From: Austropuccinia psidii
Lineage: Eukaryota; Basidiomycota; Pucciniomycetes; Pucciniales; Sphaerophragmiaceae
Direction: 5' to 3'
Length of the DNA stretch: 64,000 bases
NCBI GenBank assembly: GCA_023105745.1
Contig: JALGQZ010000004.1
Coordinates: 62,117,112 to 62,181,111 of the forward strand
Shown here: positions 1 through 11,523 of the stretch, piece by piece
How positions within the stretch are numbered: the first letter of the stretch is position 1
How the letters are laid out: every line of letters begins with the position of its first letter
Program-made: the position numbers and the translations under genes
Notes under the pieces: model-generated
Database searches by the model: none
What the model saw: the letters and a program-made list of their open reading frames with translations, nothing else
Told to the model about the DNA's origin: nothing

Positions 1-211
1 TGGCAATTTGGCCATATCCATAAATAATTGGCCAAATTGGCCATCTCACCTCATTTGGCCTTTTATGGCCATTTCATCATCTGGGCCCAACTTGGGCCCT
101 TCACTGTCATCAGGCCTTTCCTGGCCTTTCTCTACCTTTTGGGAAATTTTGGTATTTCCCAGTCAACAGGGGAAATACCGCCCAAGAAGCTGTACTTGGC
201 TTCAAATACAG

Positions 212-345
212 TTTCTGCGCATTTTTGCGCATTCGCGCACTTTTCCGCATTTTGCGCATTTTTGCGCATTTGCGCACTTTTTGGGCATTTTGGGCATTTT
301 GTGCATTTGCTCACTTTTGCGCACTTTTTGCGCACTTTGCGCAAA
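212..345. repeat. TTTTGCGCA minisatellite in D' LTR
   Basis: About twelve imperfect 9-12 bp units built on TTTTGCGCA or TTTGCGCAC, with later units drifting to GGGCA and GTGCA. The array is flanked on both sides by AAATACAG. It is rich in CpG, whereas most of the window is CpG-poor. The D LTRs at 21623, 45195 and 50684 lack it. Confidence 0.8.
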
Positions 346-521
346 TACAGTTTTAAGACTGTATGAGCTGTATTTGGCCAAAAACCCAAAAATGGCAAAA
401 TACCCCAAAAGACACTCTGACACCTTTGAAGCCCTCCAAAACCAATTTTCACCAATATCCTCCTGGCGTCATCTCTAAAGACTTATGGCCATTTTCAACC
501 TCCAATAACCAAAGTGCCATA

Positions 522-540
522 AATGGTGTTATACACCATT
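522..540. promoter_or_regulatory. palindrome in D-family LTR
   Basis: Perfect 8-bp inverted repeat AATGGTGT-TAT-ACACCATT. A similar palindrome occurs at the matching place in D1 (22522-22538, ATGGTATA-T-TATACCAT) and, less perfectly, in D3 near 51608. Conservation between diverged LTRs suggests a cis-acting site; its role is unknown. Confidence 0.45.
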
Positions 541-1429
541 ATGTATCTTTTTTCAGCAGCAATCCACTGGCGGCAATATCATCTGGTTATTTCAACTTTC
601 CATCAGGCCATCCAGTCACGTCATCAAGAGGATTCATCAAGGCTCAAGGGCAAGTGTCAAAACCTCAAATACAAATGACACCATCAAGCAGTCATTGGTT
701 ATTCTCACTCCAAGTATTCCTTACAAGGGAATACTGTCAACTCATTCTCAAGGTGTATTCAAGAGGCAGTGCCAAAAGAAGTTGCAAGTGTCAAAGCTCC
801 ACTCAATCCATCTTGGCAACCATATTCATTTCAATACAGCCTGGATCCATCAAGAACTGTATTTGATTTTCAAGCATGGGAAATTCATTCAACCCAATTC
901 AATTTCAATATTAGCCAGCTGTATCAATTCCCAAAACAATCAATACAGCCTCAAGGATCAATACAGATCAGTTTTCAGCCTGAAGAACTCAAGCTCCCAA
1001 CTTTTCACATATACCAGCTTCCCTTTCCACCCTGGGGGGTTTTCCCCAGTTAATTAATATACTTTGATTTTATTTTATCTTTATTTTCTTTTCATTTTAG
1101 TTAAGCAAATACTGATATTATTAAGTCAGTCATTTAGCACTTTTCTCTTTCTCTTTCTCCGCCTGTCAATGGATATTTGGTGGTCATATCCTTACTAATT
1201 CCATTATTCATTTTTGGCAGGTTGAAACAGTCATTAAGGACTTACTTGGTTGGCTCTTTGGCCATTTGGCTTCCCTTTCCTCTTTGCATCTCATCTTGTA
1301 CCTGCATATCTTTTAGAGGAATTCATTCTTATTGTTTTTATTCTTTATTCTTTGGACTCTTCCAAGTGAGTTCCCTGATTGCTGAGTGCCAGGCCACTCT
1401 TGTATTTCTGTCCAAGAGTCCCTGTGACA

Positions 1430-2451
1430 GACTTTTCTTATGAAATATGATAATGAAGTTATTATAACCACAGCTAAATAATTAATAAAGTAATTCTTTC
1501 TTTTACTTTTTATACACTGCTAGTGATTATAACAGTAAGCAGTAATTTTCTACAAGAATCAGTTACAAGAAGGATTGACTAATAAATCTTCTTTATTAAA
1601 ATAAAGAAATCATTTGAATATATAGTTATCTTTTACAAGAATAATTATAAATCTAATACTTGAAGAAAAATAATACTAGAGCAACACTTTAAGAATTAGT
1701 TATAAACCACTAATTAATACTCAATGAACCTTGGAAAGAGTCTGGTAGAGAGACTTGATGTATAAATTGTGGATTTAAGGGACCAAAATTGATTTATAAC
1801 AATATTAAAACAATATCAAGTTGATTTGTATTATTTCACATCTTTATGATTGATTTTTGAAAGAATAAAACCCTTAACAAAAGATTTGACTAATACATAC
1901 TTGTTGGTAACAAAGATATCATTGGATAATAAGATGATTTGGAAAACAAAACAAGTCAAAGCCTCTTTTAAGTCAAAAGCAGCTCACAGAGGTGTGCCAT
2001 GGTTCAAACTGAAAAGCCAGTGAGTGAGAGAACAATAATCCTTTTTGGATTATTGATTGCATCATCTGTTTTCACATAAGATTATCACAACTACTTTATT
2101 AATGCTTTCTGGTGACTACCAACCCATTTATAGCTAATAATAAGGGGAGTAACAACTGTAAATCTTCTCTTATTTCAAAATGAAGATTAGTTTCCAAAAT
2201 TCATAAAATTTATTGGAAATTCCATCATGGTTTTTATTTTTGTGAGCTTTTGAAGATTCAGTTTTTCACGTGGAATCATCAAAAATGGACTGTAAGTAAA
2301 GCTTTTGATTTGACTTATGAAACCATAATTCTTTTTGGTTTCTATATGAGTAATTGTTTTAAAGAGATTTTAATGTTCAAAGATTAGATTTTTCTCAAAC
2401 TTCTGTATAATCTGTATTTATGATCCTCCCAAGTCTTGGAAAAGACAATAA
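1430..2451 (-). mobile_element. C1: C-family LTR fragment
   Basis: Sequence matches the reverse complement of the complete C LTR at 29589-31510, starting about 55 bases inside its terminus. The first bases lie beyond the D' insertion on the left. It is interrupted at 2452 by a second C LTR of the same orientation. Sense is taken as minus because TGTGAGCC is the 5' end in related families A and E. No coding region is seen. This is the oldest, outermost layer of the nest visible here. Confidence 0.7.
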
Positions 2452-3181
2452 TGTAAGATGTGTCTATGAAATTGTTCATAATATTACTATTAATCAACAA
2501 TGCTATGAGTTTTCTTATGATTAATAATAATAAGATTATTATAAAAACAATTCAATAATCTATTAATTAACTACTTCTTTTACTAGCTATACACTACTTG
2601 AGATTAAAACATTGAGCAGTAACTGTCTACAAGAATCAATTACAAGATGTATTCTATAATAAAAGTTCTTTATTCAAATAATTAATTTATTTTAATGTAT
2701 AATTATCTTTTACAAGAGTAACTAGAAATATAATTCTTGAAGAGAATAAATAATAGATGAAACCTTTAATAATTGACTATAAGCCACTCACTGATACTCC
2801 AATGAGCCTTGAAAAGAATATGGGAGAGAGATTTGAAGGATAAATTGTGGATTTGAGGGACCAAAATTGATTTATAGAAATATTAAAACAATATGTAGCT
2901 GATATCTATGATTCCACGTATTTCTGATTGTTTTTTGAAATAATGAAACACTTGAGAAAAGATTTGACTAATACTTACTTGTTGGTAACAAAGATATGAT
3001 TGGATAATAGGATGATTTGGAAAAAACAGCAAGAGGAAGCCTCTTTTAAGTCAACAACAGCTCATAGAGCCATGCCATGGAGAAAACTGACAAACAAGTG
3101 AGTTAGAAAAAAGTGATCCTTTTTTGGATTGATAACTGAATCATCTGTTGTCATGTAATATTATCATAATTACTTAATTAA
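2452..3181 (-). mobile_element. C2: C-family LTR fragment
   Basis: Starts with TGTAAGATGTG, the inverted 3' terminus of a C LTR, and repeats the C1 sequence for about 730 bases. It then stops where B1 begins at 3182 (TGTCAGCC). ATTAA at 3177-3181 would be the B1 target site. The remainder must lie to the right of B1, outside the window. No gene is seen. Confidence 0.72.
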
Positions 3182-3398
3182 TGTCAGCCTGTGACTCAAA
3201 GCCAGAGCACAAGCATGACAGCCAAATATAATAAATCAATGGTATAGCCAAGATACAACACAAACATGGATCTGAGCCAAACCAGCTCAAAAGGTATCAA
3301 AGGAAAGAGGAAACTCACCTCTTTTCAAATAAAAAAGTCCCATCATCATAGGACAAAGAATAACAAAGTCATTCCTTCTCAAACTTGTTGCTGAGCAT

Positions 3399-5379
3399 TG
3401 TAAGGTTTGACTATGAAACAATAAGTAAAAATTACTAATATTTTACTTATTGTACTATGAATTTCTTTATGAATGAAATAAAGAAGATAAAAATAATTAT
3501 AATAATAAAGAATTATTATAATTATGGCGTAAAATAATTATATGATTAAATAAATATAATAATATAATTTATATTATAAACAATAATATATATGAAATAA
3601 ATATATTAATATAAGATAATTAATATATTAAAAAGCACTTTATTATTGTTACCAACAAATAATACAGGCGTAAAAAATTGTTTTTTATTAATAAAAAACA
3701 ATTAATAACAATAATATTACTAATATTAAAGTTATAAATTAATATAAATACTATTTATATCAATTATGGAATTATTAAAAAGGAATAATAGAGGAAAATT
3801 ATTATAATAAGAGACATAGCCTACTTTTAATGCTTAATATAATAATTTTGAGTAAATTTATGCCTAGAAATGTAAATAAAACTTATTTAAATTGTAGTTA
3901 CAATGAATCCTAATAGAAATTACAAATTTTCTTGGTTTTATGTGGAATTGAAGTTTTTGAGAGAAATTTAAACAAAACAATTAAATAATTGTAATAATCA
4001 CATCAAAGATGAAGATTCTTATAATATGATCTTTGGTCTTTAATAATATGAAAGTTTTATATATAAAGAATAAAGGAATTACCTTTTTATTTAATGATTT
4101 AATGTTTTGTAAGCGTCTGAGGGGAAAACAGAGTAAGAAGAGCTCTGTTTATAGTAAATACCTCCTTCCTAGAGTCCAACAGGCTTCTAGTAGACGTGCA
4201 CTGATCATATCCACTGGAATTGATCAATATTTTAAGGTTTGGTGATGATTACATCATGATCAAACCATCTTATCTCATTATTATGCCATTATTTAGAGTT
4301 ATCACTATAACTCTAAGTTTGATGACGTCAACGCTTGGAAGAACCCCAAATTTTGTGGATTGTATTAGTTTTAATCATAAACTAACAGTATTCACCAATT
4401 GTATCACTCATATGACTGTTAAACTTAATTTAAAGTTACAGTGGGTGATCATAAATGATCAAATTAAGCTCAAACTTTGATCCTTAATAGCTTTTAATAT
4501 TTAAACGCTACAGCAAATCAAAGAGTGAATTCTAATAGCTTGGAATAACCGTATTATGCTTCCAAGAGCATTTCATTACATCATCAAAACTCCATTTTTG
4601 ATTATTTTTCTTGGAACTCATCTTTTCTGTCGAAATTTAATATTTTAAACTTCAAACCATGATTTCAAGGGGTTATGCCTTGAATATTATAATAACAAAT
4701 ACATCATTATTCACGAATGAACTATTAGAATCCAACTGTATACTTTTTCTAAGTTTGGACCACTTTCACAACAAAGTGGTCAACAGCTCTGTTGATTTTA
4801 GTCAATAATCCCTTACAGGTTTTAACCTTGTTCATAGCTTGTGAAATAAACTTCATTTCTGTATTCCTAAAGTAATTTAGTGATGACTTTATTTTTTTGC
4901 ATCACTCTATCATGCATATTTCAAAAGATATTAGCTAAAATCCTTGAATATATGCATTGACCAAAATAGTGCATATATTCAGCTTAATTCCTTAAGTATT
5001 GACTTTGGAGCTTAGCTTCTTAATTGTTTTATATGTGGAATTTTATGAAGAATTCAATGGTACTATTTATTTTACATGTTGTTTCATTGGCCTTTGAAAT
5101 AATCAAGGATTTGTGTTTTTTATAAGGTATTATTACTTATAAGTTATTAAATATTGACCTTAAAGATATGCCATAAAAGTGGTATATGTGTATTTTACCA
5201 TGGGGAATCCAATGGTATGATTTATTTCACATGTTTATTCATTGGTTTTTAAGTTAAACCAAGTTTTATGCCAATTTATGGCATTTTTGTAGCTTTAAGG
5301 TACTTATTTTTAATGTATAATTATTTTAAATGTTTCTTGTGACCTTTCTGGGTATTTGGTCATATCTCAAAGGTTCACA
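3399..5379 (-). repeat. A1 3' LTR
   Basis: In plus orientation it runs from TGTAAGG to GGTTCACA, which is TGTGAACC to CCTTACA in sense. It contains a perfect 10-bp inverted repeat (TTAGAGTTAT-CACT-ATAACTCTAA, 4293-4316) and a 9-bp one (GACCACTTT-CACAAC-AAAGTGGTC, near 4757). A TATA-like TATAAACAG is present on the minus strand near 4150. No conserved gene is seen. Confidence 0.9.
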
Positions 5380-5397
5380 TTCCCTACCACCAAAAAA
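5380..5397 (-). other. A1 polypurine tract
   Basis: On the minus strand TTTTTTGGTGGTAGGGAA directly precedes the 3' LTR. This is the expected primer site for plus-strand DNA synthesis. The rest of 5398-5530 is a 3' untranslated stretch in which I see nothing else. Confidence 0.75.
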
Positions 5398-5530
5398 GAT
5401 TGTACCACAATCTTATATGTGTAATTAGGGTATCATCCACTGTCCTACCTCTTCAATAGACTTTGTTAGTCTTGAAGCTCAATAATGCTTAACTTTTCTA
5501 TTTCTCAGGTTTTCTTTCATGTCTGAACCT

Positions 5531-7042
5531 TCATAGTAGTTTATCAGCATTTGGTATATCTTTCTCAAGTAGCCATTCATCTTCATGGGTCAAATTTCTA
5601 TAACTTAAAAGGTATTCTCTTTCTTTTTTGTTTCTTGTCCTTCTTTCTTTAAGGACTTTTACAATTTTCTTTTCTTCTCCTTCTTCCAAGGGGGGAATTT
5701 CAAGTGGGGGTTTATTTCTTAGTGGAAATAACTCCTTGTCACTTGAGCTGTAAGGTTTCATCAGACTTACAGGGAAAGGTGGGTGTTTGTTCATTAATTC
5801 ACCTGTTACTTCCAATTGCACAGCATTGGGTCCATGAAGTGCTTTTATCATAAATGGTCCTGCAAAGGAATCTTTCAATTTCTTTGGACCTTTTATGGTA
5901 TTGAAATTAAGGTTTGATACTAGGACCAAGTCTCCTATTTTGAACTCAGGTGGTTTCTGACTCTTATTTCATCTTTTGTTTGCATATTTGAAAGAATCTT
6001 GCATACATCTGTTTGCATGGTGTCTTGCTTTGTCAAGAATTATCTTAAAGCTTCTTGCTGTTAGATGTACATCCACTAAGTCCTTTTTGAGGGTATCATA
6101 AGGAATTCTTGGATTCCAACCTTTTTCTAGTATTGCTGGTGATTTGCCAGTGGGTGAATGGATTGATGTTTTATATGCCAGCTCAAGAGCTGGTATTAGT
6201 GTACACCAATCATGGCTAAAACCATCAGAATCTCTGATTTCTAGCCCATAAGCACAGAATCTTCTGATCATGTCCTCCAAGTTCTGTATCATGCTTTCTG
6301 CTAAACCATCAGTTTGAGGATGGTAAGCTGTTGAGAATGATAATTTTGCTCCAAACAAGTTATGGAGATTTGTCCACAATGCTGAAGTGAACTTTGGCTC
6401 TCTGTCACTTATAATATTCTGGAATAAGCCTGTAAGGCTAATAACTTTATTCCATATAATTATGGCTGTTTCCATAGCTGTGTCATCTTTGTGACATGGT
6501 AGGAACATGGGAGTTTTGCTATACCTGTCAACCAATACTAGGCATGCATTATAGCCTCTGTCTCCTCCTGGAGGTAATGCTGTTACCCAATCCATATAAA
6601 CTATTTCCCAAGGAGATTTTGGTTCTTGGATTTGGATCATCATTCCAAATTTCTTTCCTGTAGCTCTGTTAGCCTTTTGACATCTGTCACAGGTTTGGCA
6701 GTATTCTGAAACATCTTTCTTCCAAGTTGGCCACCAAGAGCAGGTCTTCACTGTTTCTAGTGTTCTGTCTTCTGAAAGATGTCCAGCTGCAACACTATCA
6801 TGACACTCATGTAAAATAGTGTTTATCAGGGTTCTATCTTTTAAGGCCATAACACATGTGTGTTTTATTCTATGGTAAAGGAGTCCATCAAGCAGGTGGA
6901 ATCTTCCTTCATCATATGCCTTTTTCCATGTTTCATCTAATTTTGATGAAAGTGATTGGTCTTTGCAGTCTTTCATTAGAAGTTGGCTTAAGATATGGAA
7001 ATTCTTTTCTATCTTATAGCTTTCTTTAACTTGGTTAAAGAA
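5531..7042 (-). pseudogene. A1 integrase and chromodomain-like tail
   Basis: The 335-residue frame at 5969-6976 holds the zinc-binding HHCC region (HDSVAAGH...CQTCDRC). It also holds a DDE core: Asp in VYMDWVTALPPG, Asp in ISDREPKF, and Glu in DGLAESM. The frame at 5531-5929 continues with a GPF module and a chromodomain-like segment (REYLLSY...EDEWL). Family members insert cDNA, and chromodomain tails steer them to chromatin. A TGA stop in place of Trp near 5967 separates the two frames, and a stop at about 7040 cuts integrase from RNase H. The product would be nonfunctional. Confidence 0.88.
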
Positions 7043-7596
7043 TTATGTGCCAATGTCTGTAACACATATTCCTTCTATGTGATGCTCTTCCTGTGGTACC
7101 CATGCTGGGTTGTCAGGTGTATTTGCTAGAGCCCATCTGCTAAGACCATCTGCATTTTTATGAATATTGCCAGATTTATGAAAAATAGTCATATTTCCTC
7201 TGTATTCTTGGATAGCAATTTGCCATCTCAGCATTTGTCTATTTGGAGCTTTCATATTTAATAGAGATTTTACAGCATTACAGTCTGTAATCACATCAAA
7301 TACTGTTCCATCCAAGTAATAATGGAATTTTTTTAAAGCCCACACTAAGAAGAGGCCCTCCATTTGGCTTGCTCTATATCTTGCTTCTGTTGGCTTTATT
7401 TGTCTTGAAATAAAACAAATTGGTCCTTCTACTGGTTTATCATTGATAATTTGTGTCTGGTGTAGTGCAGCACCTAGTCCTTCTCCACATGAATCAATGT
7501 ACAGTTTGAAGGGTAGTTTCCAATCTGGCATTAGAAGAAATGGGGCATTTGTCAAGGAATTTTTCAATTATTCATATTCTTTGACTCTTTCTTCTG
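7043..7596 (-). pseudogene. A1 RNase H
   Basis: The 174-residue frame carries the Ty3-type RNase H landmarks: [17 protein letters not shown] with the first catalytic Asp, [25 protein letters not shown] with Glu, and [14 protein letters not shown] with Asp. It would degrade RNA in RNA-DNA hybrids. A TAA replaces Glu just upstream (about 7568), and the frame ends at TAA in place of another Glu (about 7041). It lies between RT and integrase as expected. Confidence 0.85.
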
Positions 7597-8549
7597 TCAT
7601 TTCATAGACTGTTTGTTGTCACATAGCTCATACAAGGATTTAGCAATTTTTGCAAAGTCCTTTATATGCTGTCTATAGTAACCAGCAAATCCTAGAAATG
7701 ATTGCATTTCTTTTTTGGTTTGAGGCATTGGCTTAATTAGTACTGCTGCTACTTTATTCTTGTCTATGCCTAGACTAAGTCCAGATACAACATATCCTAG
7801 TGCTTTTAGTTCACTATATGCAAAATGACACTTTTTCAAGGAAATTTTCATATTCACTTGCACTATTTTTTGTAGTACCCTTTCTAGTCTTGTGAGGTGA
7901 TTTTCCCAAGCTTTTGAGCAAACTATGATATCATCAATATAGATGATTAACCATCCTTCTGATAATTCTTCAGGAAATATGGTGTTCATCATCCTTTGAT
8001 AATGGGAAGGTACATTTTTTATGCCAAATGGCATTCTTAAGTACTCAAAAATGCCACAGTGGACTATTATCCTTAGTAGCTTCTTGGCATTGTCTGTTAA
8101 GACATTTTGATGAAAACCCTTTAAGGCATCCATGGCTGTAATGAACTTAGCTTGTGACAATTGTGTCAATGTCTCATGGATTCTGGGTATTGGGTATCTG
8201 TCTGGAATGGTATAGGTGTTCAGGGCTCTGAAGTCTCCTACCATCCTTGATTTTCCATTATGCCAAGTTATAATGTCAGGTGTAGTGACCTATACCTTTT
8301 CATTATGTCCTACCTTTCTTAATACTCCAAGGTCCATTAATTATTTAATGTGTACCTCCAAGGCTTCTCTAGCCCTTGGACTAGCTGGCTAAGCTGGTCT
8401 CCTTAGTAAAGGTGGGTAAGGTTTTTCCACAGTGAGAATTATATCCACCTCATTCCCAATTATGGCACCTAGCGGCTCCTTGTCAGTTGCAAAGGCATTT
8501 TTGTACTTAAATAAGAGGTCAATCAATTTTCTTTCATTTTTTCTGTTAA
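7597..8549 (-). pseudogene. A1 reverse transcriptase
   Basis: Frame 7597-8244 spans RT blocks from [20 protein letters not shown] through LRMPFGIKN to the YIDD catalytic box (7930-7941) and [14 protein letters not shown]. The upstream block (YPPL.RRPAYPAS) at 8245-8549 is broken by several stops, including one after MDLG near 8340. A one-base indel near 7612 shifts the link to RNase H. The core residues look intact, but the polyprotein is not translatable. Confidence 0.88.
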
Positions 8550-9263
8550 TTATTGATTGAATTCTGCCTCTTTCAGTTGTTCAGATATAAAAAGGTCCTT
8601 TTCTGGACTTTTCTCTTCATTCTTAATAACTGTGATTTGTTTTTTGTCATTTAAGAAGCCAAACCTTTGTCTTTTGTTATCTCCTATGGTAAAATATCTG
8701 TCTTTTTGGTTAGAGATATCTATACCATAAATTGATAAGTAGTCATTTCCAAGTATGAAGTGATTACTAGTAAAGTTGTTCATTACTACAAACTCTACTT
8801 TAATTCTGACACATTGTGAAGGGTGAGGAAGAATTAGTGTTAAATCAATTATTCCAAGGGGCTTCATTCTCTCACTTGCAATACTAAACTTTACACCTTG
8901 TATTGGCATGAGTTTTTCTTTCCAGTCTGGGACAATGTTTTTTACATAAATTTTAACAACACAGGTGCAATATGCTCCTGTATCTAAGCTCACTTTTCCT
9001 TCTTGGTTATCAACCATAAAAATACTTATACTTGATTTTCCATCTGTATATCCCATTTCTTTTGCAGGTTTGGTTCTGTATATTTTGGCATCTTGTATAT
9101 TTGTCAGGTTTGTGTCAGATGTCCCAACTTGTGGTAAGTTTGAGTTAACATCCAGTACTTCATAAATTATATCAATATTATTAATTTGTGCATTAATTAT
9201 ATTAATTTCATCACTTTCAGAACTTTCTGACTCTTCTGTCTCTTTTTCAAAGTCAGATTCCTC
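8550..9263 (-). pseudogene. A1 aspartic protease
   Basis: Frame 8550-9056 contains the retropepsin active-site signature LDTGAYCTC about 24 residues in, followed by an ILGNDYLSIYGIDI segment near the C-terminal end typical of Ty3/gypsy proteases. It would cut Gag-Pol. The link back to the zinc-knuckle frame (9057-9263) is acidic, Ser/Glu-rich, and interrupted. It sits between gag and RT as usual. Confidence 0.82.
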
Positions 9264-11296
9264 TCATTTGTCATTGTGGTTTTCTGTTTCCACAATTTCA
9301 TTAATCTTTGCCTTTTTGAGGCAATTATTGGCTAAATGTCCAATACCTCCACATTTATGGCATTTTCTTTGCTCATTATTGTTGGATGTATTGGGCGTGA
9401 AAGATTCCTTTGATTTATCTTTTTTGATAAATGGTTTATTTGGACTTCTAATGTCCAATTTCTTCTAAGTTCTGCGTATTTTTGTTCTTGTAACTATGTC
9501 TTCTAGTGCATTGATATACTCTTCTGTGGAGCATGGTTCTATACACCTGCTTCTTAGGGCATGTTCTAGCTCTCCTCCACATTTCTTAAGTATTTTCATG
9601 TGCACCATTTTCTGTGACATTTCTGGGTACAATGCATTAAGTCTTTCAACTTGTTTTAAGAACCAAGTTAAAGGTTATGTTTTTGTCTGGGTCAAAGAAA
9701 GAATTTTCAAATGCATTTTCTATCTTGTACCTCCAGGCATCATTAGCCCACTTGGTGATTATTTCTTGTTTCCACCAAGACCAGCTATTTTTGACATTTG
9801 TTTGCCTTCTGCCATAATACCATCTTTTTGCAGATTTTTCAAATAATGAATGTAATCTTGTAGTGATTAACTCAGCTGGTATGGCATAATCTTCTTGTAG
9901 CATGTCAATTGTTTTGATAAACAACATGTGGTCATATTCACCTTCTCCTGTGAATGTTGGCCATTCTTTTAATTGAGGTGCTTCCTTCATTAAGACTTGG
10001 TTATTGTCTTGGTGACTCAAGTCTGTTATGAATGGATTTGTTAATTCCTCTTTTGGTTTAACAGGGCTTCTTATGTGAGAAAATGGTGTTGAAAAATTTG
10101 ACATATTTGAGTTAGCCTCATTAATTTTATCCATTTTTTCAGTAATAAGCCTTATTTCACTTTGAATGTCATCTTTCAGATGCATTCTTGCTTCATCACT
10201 CTTTTCGACATGGTCCAAAAGTAATTTTTGGTGTGATGAAGTCTTTTCTTCAAATCTTTCTACAGAGATGCTCAATTTGTTTAATTTTTCTGTAAGATTA
10301 TCAATACTCATGTCATAATTGATTTTCAAAGTTTTTTCTTTGATATCACTTATGTATTTGTACAACTCTTGTTGTCCTTGTATCAATTTCTCAGTATTAT
10401 AAATTAATACTTTTCGTTTATTATTTTAAATCATAGATTTTATGTTATCAATTTCTTTTTTATTTTGTACAAAAAGTTTTGTTAAAGATGATAAGCTATT
10501 ATTTATTTCTTGGAAAGATAATAAACTATTTTTAATGTCTTTAAGAGGTAAAATACTATTTTTAAGCTCTGTTAAAGTATTTACAACATCAGGAGACAAG
10601 GTTATTTCTTTGGAAAATGGGGTTGTTTCATTCTTTGCTCCTCTTTGTCTTTGAATTCCATCAAGGTTCTGGCCATGTTGAATACATTGTCCATGGCATC
10701 TTCTTGGATTTTTGGGATCCTGTAGCTTGGGGAATATGGTTCTCTCCAATTCCTTTTTCTTGTTCTTCTTCCCTTCTTGGGGAAGTGGGTTGGCTTGGGG
10801 CTTGCTGGTAGAAGCTACTGGGTCTTCTTCCTTGGTTGCCTCCTTCTTTTTGGCATGGTACTCCTTGATCTTTTTTATTTGAGGTTTGGATGATAGTGGA
10901 TTCCATCCATTGGAGTATCTCACTAGTTCCTCCTCTTTGAGGAACTTTTTCAGGATGTTCCAGGAGTTCATCACTCCTTGGTGCATTTGGGGCAACATTT
11001 CGCAATCTTTGTCCTTGTACGCTGTGTAGTACTGTTTGTACTGGCTCATTTAAATGTCTATTTGAGCCCTCTGAATGTGATTTGTACCTGTTTGAGTCAC
11101 TCATACTTAGTTCCAATTCAGGTTCAGATATCATGGGCATTTCTGGGACTTGCCTTTGGGATAAGGCACTTCCTTGTGTGGATTCTGTTCCACTGGGGAT
11201 ATTTCCCTTCCTTTTCCCTTTTGAGGGATCAATTCTACCTCCGAGTCCAGCTCCATCTGATTGGATTGAGTATTGGGAGCCTCTTCTGGTAGTCAT
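9264..11296 (-). pseudogene. A1 gag
   Basis: Starts at ATG 11296 (MTTRRGSQYSIQSD). The N-terminal frame runs to about 10750, where a one-base indel moves it into the frame ending at 10426. A long coiled-coil-like, Lys/Glu/Leu-rich part follows (9646-10386), then the gag core WPTFTGEGEYDHM and WSWWKQEIITKWA. A second shift lies near 9660. An intact CCHC zinc knuckle (CHKCGGIGHLANNC) lies at 9321-9362. The start codon lies 11 bases inside the 3' end of a predicted intron (11286-11373), so splicing would remove it. Confidence 0.85.
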
Positions 11297-11523
11297 ATTT
11301 TAAGAAAAATAAGAAATAAGAAGATTTCAGACCAGGAATTCTTCTTATGGCAATTTATAAATGAGGTACTCACCTTCAAAGTCCTGAATAGTGGGTCCTG
11401 GATAGTCCAATTTCTTGGCTTTCTTTTTCTTAGTGATTATTGGTGTTGGAGAACTTTGGAAAGTTTCTTCCACCACTCTTTCAACAGTGGCTTGGTTGTC
11501 CTCTGTTCAATTGTCTTCAAACA
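10602..11523 (-). pseudogene. A1 overlapping accessory ORF, spliced
   Basis: Predicted exons are 11374-11523, 11154-11285 and 10602-11087. Introns are GT-AG 11286-11373 (88 bp, phase 1) and AG|GCAAGT-AG 11088-11153 (66 bp). The second would remove three stops found at the same places in A2. The product (about 255 residues) has a basic KKKKAKK stretch in exon 1 and a LKKFLKEEELVRYSNGWNP block. It ends with DAMDNVFNMARTLMEF before TAA at 10602. The frame differs from gag. It is broken here by TGA in exon 1, TAA just before the Met at 11049, and an indel near 10750. The function is unknown; the exon model is inferred, not shown by transcripts. Confidence 0.6.

Larger units (their letters stand above)
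1..1429 (+). mobile_element. D' LTR, right part (cut by window edge)
   Basis: The last 400 bases match the reverse complement of the D-family LTRs at 21623, 45195 and 50684, and the copy ends in CCTGTGACA at 1429. Sense is therefore +. The left 480 bases differ from the other D copies and hold a GCGCA-rich array, so this is a separate subfamily. It interrupts C-family LTR sequence that resumes at 1430 with GACTT, the presumed target-site duplication, whose partner is outside the window. It could be a solo LTR or the 3' LTR of an element to the left. I see no gene in it; the frames open here are not shared with other D LTRs. Confidence 0.8.

Noticed and set aside
212..345. CRISPR-like array
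   Set aside because: Units are about 10 bp, imperfect and have no spacers; the organism is a fungus.
8..866. Several 100-170-codon frames in the D' LTR
   Set aside because: They are low-complexity translations of the GCGCA array and its flanks, with no counterpart in other D LTRs.
3399..3800. AATAAT-rich stretch as a replication origin or centromere motif
   Set aside because: It repeats in every A LTR and has no other supporting feature.
4033..4480. Open frames in the A LTR, recurring at 12665-13076 and 37354-37689
   Set aside because: They recur because the LTR is copied. The copies carry frame-changing differences (37354 is a merged frame), and a TATA box lies inside the stretch, so I treat them as U3 sequence.
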